A stretch of 64,000 nt of DNA from Chryseobacterium sp. Leaf404 (GTDB lineage Bacteria > Bacteroidota > Bacteroidia > Flavobacteriales > Weeksellaceae). Shown piece after piece: positions 52,811 through 62,273 of this stretch. Each line of letters opens with the position of its first letter. Positions within the stretch are counted from its first letter, which is position 1. The notes below the pieces were generated by a model. The model was not told the origin of the DNA. It made no database searches and worked only from the letters and a program-made list of their open reading frames with translations. The stretch lies in contig NZ_LMQM01000004.1 in NCBI RefSeq assembly GCF_001424145.1, positions 23,874 through 87,873 of the forward strand, in the 5' to 3' direction. A program made the translations under genes and the position numbers.

Positions 52811-53817
52811 ATAGTCTGAGCTTCCATAGATTTTGCCTGTGAAATTGAATCTGAAACTTTGTCTCTGTTGGTCTGCTCTTTCACCATTTTATCTACAAGT
52901 GGGCCTAAAAGTTTTTCCATTTCCTCAACAGAGATATTGTTGGCATTAGGATCTGTGAGGAGTTTTCTCCAGGGTTTTTGTCCGCCCCATTTGTAATCGC
53001 CGTAAACCATTACGGGAGTTCCCTTCGCCTTTGTAGTTGCACCACCGGGATTCAAAATCCACGTGTCTGCATAGGAATACAGCCATTGAGCATCCTTCAT
53101 CAGCAATCTCAAACATGAATGCGAAGCTGGATATCCTGGAAGCTCATACTGGTGCCATCCTATTCCACCCGAATTATGGATATTAAAGTTGTAAGGAAGT
53201 TTCCACTCGCTGTCGACAGTTGATATCGCCAGCTTTTTCTTCCAATTGGCAAATGTAAGCCCCCTTGTAGTCTGTGCTGCTTTTTTACCCATACTCGTTG
53301 GTCCCCATTTCACTAAATTTCCGTTAGAATAAACTCCGTAAGCCTGAATTGGGTACGAGAAAATTACAAATTTTTTCACCTTGCTTAGAACATCGAGCTG
53401 AATGGGAAATGGTGAATAGGCCATCAGAGTACTGTCTATGGTTGCAGGAATAACCAGAGTATCTGCGCTTCTCTTAAACTTAGAATCCAGTCTGTTGAGT
53501 GCCAAAATTGTGTAACGGTCTTTTGCAGAGTATTTTTTTTCAAAATCTGCGTACATAGAATCTCTGAGTTTTTTGTCTTTTGGAAAAATAATTCCGCTGT
53601 AAAAACCATTCTCCTGAATCATTGGTGAAACAGATTCTTTTACAGGCTCCACCTCCACAGAATCGGGATTTTTGGCAGCCTCAGCGATTTCTTTGGAAAT
53701 CTCCTGTTGGTCTTTTGGATTAGAAACATCTTGTTTTTCATCTTTTTTACAGGAATACAAAATGATACTGAAAATAGAAAAATAAATTAAAAATTTTAGA
53801 CTGAATATTTTTTTCAT
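52783..53817 (-). CDS. L,D-transpeptidase (YkuD) lipoprotein
   Basis: The 344-residue protein has a lipobox (ILYSC) and an extended charged linker. The YkuD catalytic region contains HNSGGIGWHQYELPGYPASHSCLRL: the His and the SHSC (SHGC in the classic motif), with Cys as nucleophile. It cross-links peptidoglycan or attaches lipoproteins using the meso-diaminopimelate side chain. The Gly-to-Ser change in SHSC is seen in many Bacteroidota. Its last bases overlap the end of the convergent membrane-protein gene. Confidence 0.85.
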   Translation of the reverse strand: MKKIFSLKFLIYFSIFSIILYSCKKDEKQDVSNPKDQQEISKEIAEAAKNPDSVEVEPVKESVSPMIQENGFYSGIIFPKDKKLRDSMYADFEKKYSAKDRYTILALNRLDSKFKRSADTLVIPATIDSTLMAYSPFPIQLDVLSKVKKFVIFSYPIQAYGVYSNGNLVKWGPTSMGKKAAQTTRGLTFANWKKKLAISTVDSEWKLPYNFNIHNSGGIGWHQYELPGYPASHSCLRLLMKDAQWLYSYADTWILNPGGATTKAKGTPVMVYGDYKWGGQKPWRKLLTDPNANNISVEEMEKLLGPLVDKMVKEQTNRDKVSDSISQAKSMEAQTIQDSGEIGN

Positions 53818-53987
53818 ACATACTGATTTCTGCCCTAAAAATACAAAATTCAGACCTTATTTGTAAAATCGAAAGAAATAATTTTTAAAGTTCAGAACTA
53901 TTTAAGGCAGAATACTTTAAGATAAACATCAGTTCAACATTCATCACAGGTTTTTGAAAATTGCAAGACTTTCGTTATGAAAGCATG

Positions 53988-55283
53988 CTATTTCAGATTG
54001 ATTAAAAACTCGTACAAATCGTCTTCCGGCAGGAGGTTAAGTCTTTTTCTCAAACGGGATCTGCTTACATTGATGTTTGACGGTAAAACGTGAAGAATAT
54101 CTGCCATTTCTTTTGAGGTAAGCCCAATTCTGAGATAAGCGCAGAGTCTCAAATCGTAGATGGAGAGAGTAGGAAATTTCTTTTTCATCATCCTGAAAAA
54201 CTCCTGAAGCAGCTCATCCATCTGGATTTCGAACGTGTTGTCTTCGCTCTCAAGATAGGTTTTCAGAAGCCTTCTCATCTCTCCCAGACGAATCTGAAGA
54301 ATGTTGGGATTCTGCTCCAGCTCTACAATTTTTTCACTGAGCGTGTAAAGAAGTCTGTTTTTGTCGTCATCATCTTTCGCTTTAGTTGCTAGCTCGATGG
54401 TCTTGTGCTTAACCTCTTCCCGCAGTTTGTTCTGCTCCTGCTCCAGCTACAGCTGGCGTTGAAAAATCATTTCATTTTTATGTTTTTCAGATTGTCTTTC
54501 AAGAGATTCTTTTTCTTTCTCTAAAAGTATTTTTTCCTGCTTTTTAAGCTTTGATCTGTTATATTTTTTTATCAGGTACACTGTTGCCAGAATGAGTAAA
54601 ACGAAAAACACCCTGATCTTTGGTCACAACCCTCAGCAGATTCTGATGAAAAAAAACACCTGAAATTTCAAAGGGCACTTGATTAGGATAAGCAAAAATA
54701 GGATTTAGCTAATTATCTCTGTACTCAAAAAGTCCTTTTTTTTCATCTGCCAGAAAAATTCTTCCGTTGGCTTAAAAACTCTCAGAAACCAATAGGGAGC
54801 CGATATTTTTTTCAGAACTTTACGATGATAGGCGTACAGGTTTTGATGTGAAATAAAAACTATTTTACCATGAGCTTCATATGTACCCCAAAACTCTTCG
54901 TTTACACCACCAATCTTTGTCTTGAAGGGATAGATAGACTGATATTTGAATTGTCTGAACTAATTTTTACGACAAATTCCGAAATCCATATCAGATACTG
55001 TTTAAATTACGGAATCGCTGGCGAGGTGAAGTGATCTCGTATACCCTTTCGATCCCCGGAATCTGTTCCATTTTTCACCGTCATACTCTATCAGTCCGTT
55101 TTCTGAAGCCATATAAATCAAGCCGTTCTCAGCAGATTTAATTTCCCAGATTTTACCGTGATTACCGTAATCATCCGGCAGGTAAGTCTGTAGAAAAGGC
55201 ATATCTTTTTGAGGAATATTCTGAGAAGAAATCCAGACAGCAGGGATAAGGAATGCGAAAATGAGTAGAGAAAGTTTCAACAT
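53988..55283 (-). pseudogene. Two-component-like beta-propeller regulator, decayed
   Basis: The N-terminus (signal peptide, then ENGLIYMASENGLIEYDGEKW, the first propeller blades) breaks at a TAA after codon 93. The same frame continues with TVSDMDFGI, a TAG near 54961 and more propeller sequence (GGVNEEFWGTYEAHGKIVF). A transmembrane helix (VFFVLLILATVYLIKKY) and a coiled coil follow in 54400-54620, with a TAG at 54447-54449. The end is an intact LuxR-like helix-turn-helix (LRIGLTSKEMADILHVLPSNINVSRSRLRKRL). The remains span 432 codons where the family usually has about 900, so a large internal deletion occurred along with nonsense mutations. Such regulators usually sense carbohydrates. Confidence 0.82.
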
Positions 55284-55313
55284 AAGGTTTGATCAAATAT
55301 ACTGATATTAAGA

Positions 55314-55350
55314 CCAAAAATCGCCCGCCGAAAAATTTTCAGCGGACGAT
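55314..55350 (-). terminator. Terminator downstream of the decayed T9SS protein
   Basis: ATCG-CCGC-C-GAAA and TTTC-GCGG-CGAT arms (55319-55350) pair with small mismatches, and the minus strand continues into a T run. Confidence 0.6.
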
Positions 55351-55370
55351 TGATAATATTTAGAAATAGA

Positions 55371-56953
55371 CTATTTAACGATTAGCTTCGAAGACTGTGT
55401 TTCGCCTTTATCAGTAACTGTTTTGATCATATAAACGCCTTTAGATAAACCTTCGGTTATAACCGTATTTTCTTCTGAAGATTTTACTTTCTGACCAGAC
55501 ATATTAAAAATTTCTAACGATTTCACTTTTGCATCTAATGTTACCATTTCACCAGCTTTTACAGGGTTTGGATATATCTTCACACCGGTTTTTACTGAAG
55601 CCTCGGCAGTTGCAAGAACTGTGTTTTTGTGGAAGTAAAAATTATCGATGTAAATCTTATCCAGCGTAGCAGAACTTCCCAGAATAATCTGATAAATTTT
55701 GTCTCTTGCAGCTGAACCTCCTCCTGCAATTGAGAAATTTGCCAACGGAACATCCAGAGATACCCAGGTTTGAGAAGCAGAAACAGGATTACCCAATTCG
55801 ATTGCACTTGTTTCCCCAGCAGTGGCCGGAAGATTACCATGGTTTGAAAGTTTCGGGCTGAAAACTGCACCTACGTTTACAGGAGCATCTTCTATCCAGT
55901 AATCAATATGAAAAATGAGTAAACCCAGACAGATTAATTGAGTTGGCCAGCTGTATGCCCAAAAAGTTTCCAAAATCAATCTTTTTCACAGCCTTACCTC
56001 CCGCTGTTTCATCTGTAATATCAGCAGAATCCCAGCTTGTAGACCACTCACTTACGGGTACTGCAGAACCTGGATAAGCGTCACTAAACAAAGAAAGAAC
56101 ATCAGTTGCCAATCTTGCAGGCGGAGTTGGCGCAGCTACGCTTGGTCCTGTAACCGTAATAGTTTACCGTGTATGTTTTTGTGGTAGTTCCATTTTGTGC
56201 AGTGACTAAAACTGTGGCTGTGCCTGGAATAGCAGACGCCTGTGTAATCACTCTGGAAGCACTGGCATTGGTAGCTGTAGCCAAAGTAATCTGCGGAACT
56301 GCACTACCCTGAGCAAAATTCACATTATATACAGCAGTTGCCGGACTGAAACCGGAAACCGTAGTCCCATTTACTTTAAGATCACTTAATGTAGCGTCTG
56401 CAAGAGGATTCACAGGGGCTTTCCAGAAATAAATATTATCCAGATAAACCGTAGACGGTGTGGTACCAGACTGTCCGTCAAATTTCAATTGAAAAACAAA
56501 GTTCCAGGTCATCCCAGTGAATGCAGATTTTGGCAAATTGATGCTGCTCCATCCGGCATTTACCAAAGGAATATTCACCAAAAACTCGCTTGCTCCAGTT
56601 CCGTTATTGATAGGGGAAACTTTCAGGACTGCACCTGCTGTACTTGTCCACAAATCTACATGAAGATACTCCATTGCAGCAGCGTTCTGAGTAGTAAGTT
56701 CAGTTCCCTGATAATTGAAATTTGCATAAGTCATTACATTATTTCCAGAACCGGAAACTGGTACAAAAGTAGGATTTACTGTGCCAGACTGCCACCAGTT
56801 CGGATTGTAGTTGGTAGCCACATTGGTGTATGCATCACTGAAAACCGAAATTACATTCGCCTGGAGATGCGTTGGCGTTGGTGCGTTCGCTGTTGGCTAT
56901 GCGAAGCCAAAACTAAATGCTAAAAGCATTACAAAAAGAGATAATTTTTTCAT
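55371..56953 (-). pseudogene. Secreted T9SS carbohydrate-binding-like protein, decayed
   Basis: The rebuilt protein has about 525 residues. It begins with a signal peptide (MKKLSLFVMLLAFSFGFA) and is stopped by TAG at codon 19 (56897-56899, probably once CAG). Frameshifts near 56160 and 55910 break the middle. The sequence has two galactose-binding-like beta domains (WWQSGTVNPTFVPVSG ... YLDNIYFWK and TSWDSADITDETAGG ... YIDNFYFHK), a cadherin-like linker (ATLSDLKVNGTTVSGF) and a type A T9SS sorting domain (VKIYPNPVKAGEMVTL). This is a surface sugar-binding or adhesin type. Three lesions block it. Confidence 0.82.
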
Positions 56954-57020
56954 TTTATTAAAAATTTAAAGGGTTAATATTGATTGTTAATTGTAATGTA
57001 TCATTCCTGATCTTATTTTC

Positions 57021-57512
57021 TTAGTTTTTTATGATTTTGTGCGAGCGTGTTCCCTTTGCATTTTCAATTTTTATCATATAATTTCCTGATGGATAATTGC
57101 TCATTTCCAGTTCCGAAATTTTCCCGACTGATTTTTCCACCAGTTTTTTACCCGAAAAATCGTAAAGAGTAATGGTGTGTTTCTCTTCTGATAATTTTAA
57201 ACTTAAAACAGCTTCTACAGGATTGGGATAGAGCGCTTCTTTTGTTTTGGAAAACTCTTCCACTCCCAATATTCCACACGAGTCTCCTACTACATAAGAA
57301 AAATAGTTGGTTACGGATAAACCTCCTGCATACGCAAATTTCACGGCATAATTAATCGTAGAACCAATGGCTTGTCCCGTAATCGTATGCGTAAATTTCT
57401 TCCCGGAAACGTTGGTCATTGATGTTTCGGTGAACTGAGTTTGTTTTTTCAAATAGGCCACAACGCCAGTAATAATCTCATTTTTTAGAAACCGCTGCAA
57501 TTTGTTTCCCAT
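57021..57512 (-). pseudogene. C-terminal fragment of a T9SS-exported protein
   Basis: The frame of 163 residues ends in a type A T9SS sorting domain (ALYPNPVEAVLSLKL ... NYMIKI) preceded by a beta-rich region (FTHTITGQAIGSTINYAVKFAYAGGLSVTNYFSYVVG). It has no signal peptide. Just upstream the frame is closed, and the next frame reads FYGKQIAAVSKK up to the same point, suggesting a frameshift near 57480. A full exported protein needs hundreds of residues more, so this is a remnant. It is the most upstream member of three broken genes transcribed in the same direction. Confidence 0.7.
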
Positions 57513-57790
57513 AAAAAATCATCATCTTTAAAAACCGATTGAAATCAGGAAGAATATAGTTTCATTTTTTACAGCACAAGTATTGTGATTGTAGAATTAT
57601 AAAATTGAAAATTCCGTTTATTCAGACCGAAAATCAAGAGAAATAGGGATGAAAAAGGTTGTTTTAACAAGTATTTATTTACAGAATACCACATAAAGTG
57701 AAATAATTATGTTAAATAGAGGAATTCCGGGCAAATTGTAATCAGTATGCATTACATTTGTGTAATTCTTTCGGGAAATACACACTTTAC

Positions 57791-57808
57791 AAAAAAAAAA
57801 AAAAAAAA
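57791..57808. repeat. Homopolymer tract A18
   Basis: Eighteen consecutive A residues, the longest homopolymer in the window. Prone to slippage and to sequencing error. Confidence 0.9.
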
Positions 57809-57867
57809 TGGTTACTGAATTAGTCACCCCAGAAATCTGTATTTTTTTATACAGGGTTTCACCACAC

Positions 57868-57887
57868 ACTGATTTTTCAAAATCAGT
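57868..57887. other. Perfect 9-bp hairpin
   Basis: ACTGATTTT and AAAATCAGT flank TC. Role unknown; it is not tied to a gene end. Confidence 0.6.
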
Positions 57888-58184
57888 CTTCGGAAAATCA
57901 ACAGATATTCCGCCAAACTTACATCTTCAGGATTATTCTTCCTGGTAAAACCACAATCTGTTCACATTTTTACAGCTACAATAGATAGAGCGTTTAATTC
58001 TGTGTAGAACTACCGGCATAAAGCTGATCCGTCTGTATTGAAAACATACAGGGATGCCGCTGCACTTCCATCTCCCGCCAAATTATGGTGAAGGGACAGT
58101 TACGTTCTTATCGCATCAACTAATAACTTACTTTCAATAACTTAGGTCTGCAGATTCTGCCGATCAAACCTTTTACATACCTAT

Positions 58185-59642
58185 ATGAAAGCCACTTACA
58201 TTCGTATTTTATTCTCACTGCTACCGGTAGCCTGTTTCTCACAATCTGTTCCTGAAAAAATTTATACAGATTTTAACGGATTCTGGGAGAGCAATGTCAA
58301 TAATTCTTTAATACCCAATAACAGCCATAATCTTATCGCTTTTAAACTGGGAAACACCGTTTTTTCGACCGGCGTTAATGACAATTTACTCACATCGAAA
58401 GGTATCGTTTTTTCGGCAAGAAATTTTGCTGCTTTACCTATCACGTCAAATCCTGTTCCCATCAACGGAACCTATATTGGGGTGGGACGTGTTTTTGAGG
58501 GTGACGGCGATGTGAGCCCAATTCCCGTATCTGCACCGTTGTCACAATATTTAACTGACGGTAACCACGGTCTTGACCTTGGAACAGCGATTTTCAATTT
58601 TCCTTCAGGTGCAGAAATTAAATACCAGATTCAGGACATCAGTATTCCATCCATCGGCGATGGCGTTCCTGATTTAATTATTACCCAAATGGGTCAGATC
58701 AGCAATGTGCAGGACCGTTATTCTTTCCGAAACAGTGCGGGAACTGTTGTAGGAACCGAATTTAATGTTGATCTCTCAACTGTTCAGAGTCTCGGTTTGC
58801 TCAGATGGAAATTTTACAATGCACATACAACGCCTATTACTTACAATACTACGGTGGGCCCTAATGATACTAACAATACCAGAGATGTACGAGTACTTGC
58901 ACTGGATTGGGCAGATCTGGGAATCACAAGCGCCAACGCTGCACAGGTTTCAAGCTTTAACCAAGTATTTTCCGGGCAGAGCGATCTTTCTTTTACAGCT
59001 TACAATAAAAACTCCATCAGTCTGAGAATGCCTGTGAGTGGATCTGTTTTTAAAGATAATAATGGCGGAATTCCCAATGGGCTACCCTTTCAGAACGTAT
59101 CTCTCAGTCTTAAAAACAGCAGCGGAGTTACTGTTGCCACTACCGTGACGGATTTCAGCGGATTTTATTCTTTTCAGAATATTCTGGCAGGAAATTATAC
59201 TGTTACCATAAGCACACCCGCCGGATATGAAATTGTAGGAAACAGTGCGGGAAACCTTTCAAGCACTTTAAATGTTCAGATATCTGATGCACCTGTCCAG
59301 AACAGAAACTTTGGTCTTTACAGGCTTCCCTGCGTTAAACCCGGTCTTGCAGGTGCCCCCGCAGGATATGGAAAACTGGGAATTTTAACTAAAAAAGCAA
59401 TTACTCTTTCAAAATGGCCTACCACTGTACCGAATGGTACCCTGGTGATTGACTCAGACAGCAAGGGTTTGGTAATCACGCACATGACCACCAGCCAGAG
59501 GAATGCACTTTCAGCCGTGGAAGGTATGATGATTTATAACACAGATCTGCAATGTGTACAGATTTTCAGAGGAAATAATCCCGGAGTAGATAAATCACGT
59601 ACCGGATGGAACTGTGTTGTAAGAGGCTGTAATGAAGAATAA
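58185..59642 (+). CDS. Large secreted protein with SdrD-B-like domain (module, copy 2)
   Basis: This intact 485-residue protein has a signal peptide (ILFSLLPVACFSQ), a beta-rich N-terminal region of about 270 residues, an SdrD-B/Cna-B-like domain (GSVFKDNNGGIPNGLPFQNVSL ... ATTVTDFSGFYSFQNILAGNYTVTI), and a C-terminal region with SKGLVITHMTTSQRNALS, EGMMIYNTDLQCVQI and GWNCVV. That C-terminal part matches the end of the decayed gene at 6634-8784. It lacks the T9SS sorting domain. The next gene starts 14 bases after its stop. Likely on the surface or in the periplasm; function unknown. Confidence 0.8.
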   Translation: MKATYIRILFSLLPVACFSQSVPEKIYTDFNGFWESNVNNSLIPNNSHNLIAFKLGNTVFSTGVNDNLLTSKGIVFSARNFAALPITSNPVPINGTYIGVGRVFEGDGDVSPIPVSAPLSQYLTDGNHGLDLGTAIFNFPSGAEIKYQIQDISIPSIGDGVPDLIITQMGQISNVQDRYSFRNSAGTVVGTEFNVDLSTVQSLGLLRWKFYNAHTTPITYNTTVGPNDTNNTRDVRVLALDWADLGITSANAAQVSSFNQVFSGQSDLSFTAYNKNSISLRMPVSGSVFKDNNGGIPNGLPFQNVSLSLKNSSGVTVATTVTDFSGFYSFQNILAGNYTVTISTPAGYEIVGNSAGNLSSTLNVQISDAPVQNRNFGLYRLPCVKPGLAGAPAGYGKLGILTKKAITLSKWPTTVPNGTLVIDSDSKGLVITHMTTSQRNALSAVEGMMIYNTDLQCVQIFRGNNPGVDKSRTGWNCVVRGCNEE

Positions 59643-59656
59643 AATTAAAGAGAATT

Positions 59657-60190
59657 ATGAAAAAATTAATATACACAGTAAAATTCATTCTGATAATGCT
59701 GGCTTATGATCAACTGAATGCACAGATAGGCATTGGAACTACAGTACTCACCAACAGCAGCGTTCTGCTTGAATTTGGAGCTGATTCTACCGGAATTATT
59801 CTTCCACAGGTAACGTCAGCAACCAATGCAGCAGCAGGTACATTTTTATTTGACGCAGCAGATAAATCTGTAAAGATGAAGGAAGACAAAAACAACAGTT
59901 TAAATGGAAACTGGACCAATTTAACCCAAAACAGCATCCAGGGTAAACTGCACAGTTTTTCGAATGCGGGCGTTGATCAGATTGGTAACAACGGTGTAGT
60001 GATGGGAAGTTTTACAAGTTCGAAATCCGGAGCTCTGGTTTTAGAATCCACTACCAGAGCCCTTGTGCTCCCAAAAGTAAACAATCCACAGAATGCCCTC
60101 AAAGGTTCCATCGCAGGCACGATGGTATATGATACTGCATCAGGAATGCTGGCGGTATTTGACGGAAGCACCTGGAGCTACTGGAAATAA
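59657..60190 (+). CDS. Small secreted protein with GxMxYD repeats (module partner, copy 2)
   Basis: The 177-residue protein has a signal peptide (LILMLAYDQLNAQ) and starts its mature part with IGIGTT. It shares two motifs with the protein at 5972-6508: an N-terminal SSVLLEFG-type stretch and a C-terminal VLPKVNNPQ followed by GTMVYDTASGMLAVFDGSTWSYWK. It lies 14 bases after the large partner on the same strand, so co-transcription is likely. No catalytic motif; a structural or ligand-binding role is possible. Confidence 0.75.
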   Translation: MKKLIYTVKFILIMLAYDQLNAQIGIGTTVLTNSSVLLEFGADSTGIILPQVTSATNAAAGTFLFDAADKSVKMKEDKNNSLNGNWTNLTQNSIQGKLHSFSNAGVDQIGNNGVVMGSFTSSKSGALVLESTTRALVLPKVNNPQNALKGSIAGTMVYDTASGMLAVFDGSTWSYWK

Positions 60191-60243
60191 AAAAAATTCT
60201 GCATAAAACAGAAACTAAAATTCCAAAGCCTGACAAAAGGCTG

Positions 60244-60272
60244 AAGCTGCGCTTTTCAGTGCAGCTTTTTTT
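60244..60272 (+). terminator. Terminator of the two-gene secreted module
   Basis: AAGCTGC pairs with GCAGCTT around GCTTTTCAGT, followed by a T run. Confidence 0.8.
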
Positions 60273-60456
60273 GCGGGAAAACTTTAAGCAGAAAGTCCCT
60301 ATTCCAAAAGACTGAATTCTGCGGTTTCCAGATAAGTGCACTTCAATAAAAATTAATTAAAAAATAGGTAAATATTTATTACCAATCTGAAAATTTTAGC
60401 ATACCCATTTTAGAGTTAATACTGCAAAACGCCTTTATCTTTACCAAAACAATATA

Positions 60457-60813
60457 ATGCACTACCGTCTTGAAAAGCGATTGGAATCTCGCGACCCCAA
60501 TGTGAGATTTAACACCGTATATTTTAACACCTTTAAAATAAATGTAATCGAAAGATATACAAACAAAAAAGCTGAAACAAAAAGTCTTTGTGAGGCTAAA
60601 TTTAAGGTCCGTACACTGGAAGACAAACTTATTTTTAAAAAAAACGGAGAAGTCACCTCGTATCTGAGAAATGAAAATTTTATAATCTATAAAAGTCTTT
60701 TAAAGGCCATACAGCCACAAAATCTTAATGACCGTCTACAGCAAAACCAGGATCGCGAGCAGGATTATGTTTACTTCCTGTTAAAAATCGCATTAGAAAA
60801 TTATCAGTTTTGA
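60457..60813 (+). CDS. Hypothetical protein, 118 residues
   Basis: A basic, soluble protein without signal peptide or membrane segment. It has strands (NTVYFNTFKINVIERYT, EDKLIFKKNGEVTSYLRNENF) and helices (YKSLLKAIQPQNLNDRLQQNQ) but matches no family I know. A near-consensus -7 box (TATCTTTA, about 60437) lies just upstream. Composition is AT-rich. Confidence 0.55.
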   Translation: MHYRLEKRLESRDPNVRFNTVYFNTFKINVIERYTNKKAETKSLCEAKFKVRTLEDKLIFKKNGEVTSYLRNENFIIYKSLLKAIQPQNLNDRLQQNQDREQDYVYFLLKIALENYQF

Positions 60814-61297
60814 TCTTCTAAAACAGGGCAAAAGATTACTGTGAGCCAGACTATGCTCAAATTCCCGAGCCATAATTTTGTTCTTTTTAATTGCTGAATG
60901 TATTATAAAGTGAAAAAGTAAATTTTCTGTAGGAATACTATCAATTCATAATTTTGTATTATGAATTACTTTTAAAAATCAATTCTTTTGCAAGGACGGC
61001 TTCGAAACAGTATCCCAACTAATCATTCTAAAATATCACGAGTACAAAAGCGTTTCTGCTTTTGCTCAGCTGTTTTCAGTGATTATAGACAGGTAAATTT
61101 CTTTATTAAATTCACTTGAATATCAGGAAAATTGCTTTAAAAGGAATTATTTGATATTGGTTTGATTATAAACCATTGACATTAAAAGAATTAAAAAACA
61201 TTTAAAATTTGATAACATAAAATTATTGATATATTAACAAATTAGTATATTTTTACACAACCAAACACCCATAATAAGAAATTTAAGTTTTTTATGT
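60814..61297. other. Intergenic region with two small hairpins
   Basis: No gene supported. Two perfect inverted repeats are visible: AATTCATAA with TTATGAATT (60943-60967) and CAAAAGC with GCTTTTG (61045-61064). Neither has a clear T run. Confidence 0.45.
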
Positions 61298-61741
61298 ATG
61301 GATAATATATTATGTATGAAAATATCGAATGCTACTCAGATAAGATTTCTGGCGTATTTAGTTTTGACTTCAGCAATTCTCACCTTGACTTCACTGCTCT
61401 TTCAGGAAAATTTAATTATACAGGGCATACACCTCCTTTTCTTCACTGTATTATCTTACGTTTTTATTAATTTAAGATCTACTTTTATAGAATTTTCAGG
61501 ATCGTGCCTGGCCATAAAAAAAATCCACCCACTATCAACAAAAAAATTTATAAAACCTGTTTTAGAACTTCCGGTTTCATCACTCTCCGAATTTTCGATT
61601 TTGGAAAACATGCTGAGCGACTGCATCAAGATAAAAATGCGTTCATCAGGCAACGCAAAAACTTTCAGATTTCATCTGTTCTTCTTCAGCAAAAAGCAAA
61701 TCGTCAGCTTTAAAAACAGCATCCATTTGATTCGCCAGTAA
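61298..61741 (+). CDS. Small membrane protein with two helices
   Basis: The 147-residue protein has two close membrane helices near its start (FLAYLVLTSAILTLTSLLF and IIQGIHLLFFTVLSYVFIN) and a basic soluble domain (SGSCLAIKKIHPLSTKKFIKPVLELP to NAKTFRFHLFFFSKKQIVSFKNSI) resembling a bacterial PH-type strand pattern. Family unrecognised. The start could be the Met at 61298 or the one at 61316. A hairpin follows the stop. Confidence 0.6.
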   Translation: MDNILCMKISNATQIRFLAYLVLTSAILTLTSLLFQENLIIQGIHLLFFTVLSYVFINLRSTFIEFSGSCLAIKKIHPLSTKKFIKPVLELPVSSLSEFSILENMLSDCIKIKMRSSGNAKTFRFHLFFFSKKQIVSFKNSIHLIRQ

Positions 61742-61775
61742 TTACCAACTGCAAAAAAATATTTAACTAAAAACA

Positions 61776-61809
61776 AATCAGATCCGTAATTTTCGTTGCA
61801 GATCTGATT
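61776..61809 (+). terminator. Hairpin after the small membrane protein
   Basis: AATCAGATC and GATCTGATT (9 bp) pair around a 16-base loop; the following bases are GGTTTTG. Moderate terminator. Confidence 0.5.
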
Positions 61810-61946
61810 GGTTTTGGGTAGTAGTCTGCAGTTAATTTAAGTTGTTTCAAGACCCGAATTTCCTTTTTGAACTGTCAAAACTTTTTGCATATTCCCAGGT
61901 TTTGGAATTGATCCGATTGATCATTTTTAATGATATAGCTAAAAAT

Positions 61947-61982
61947 AAAACCCCCATAAAACATTCGTTTTAAGGGGGTTTT
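61947..61982. terminator. Strong hairpin AAAACCCCC/GGGGGTTTT
   Basis: AAAACCCCC-TAAAA and TTTTA-GGGGGTTTT pair with one mismatch and a CATTCG loop. It is an excellent terminator by shape, yet no intact gene ends right before it on either strand (the last + stop is at 61741). Confidence 0.65.
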
Positions 61983-62273
61983 GCTGAAATTTGAATAAAC
62001 TTCTGCGATCCGGACGGGACTGTGAGCATTTCAAACAAACACCTATTAGTAAGGTTTTCAGTTACTTGAATGATATTTAATCCCTAATTCGTCCCTTAAA
62101 ATTTATGTAATTTTATTACGTTTTGTAGATAAAACAAATCTATAAAATTTTTAGAAATTATGTTAAGAAAATTTTAATAAAGACAATGTTTTAAAGTAAA
62201 AAGAAATTAATGCACCGATTTTTAGACTAGAAAAAATATTCTTACGATATTCATATCAATTTTTAAATGGTAG
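61983..62273. other. AT-rich stretch before the decayed NTPase
   Basis: No gene or structure recognised in this 290-base interval. Confidence 0.4.

Larger units (their letters stand above)
57513..58184. other. Intergenic region with an A18 tract and a hairpin
   Basis: No gene is supported in these 672 bases. They hold an uninterrupted run of 18 A (57791-57808) and a 9-bp perfect hairpin (57868-57887). The short frame on the minus strand at 57675-57869 reads through the A-run as poly-Phe and is not credible. Confidence 0.5.

Noticed and set aside
55592..55870. Overlapping minus-strand frame within the decayed T9SS gene.
   Set aside because: It is a shadow of the real frame that ends in the T9SS sorting domain.
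57675..57869. Minus-strand frame crossing the A18 tract.
   Set aside because: It contains a poly-Phe run produced only by the homopolymer.
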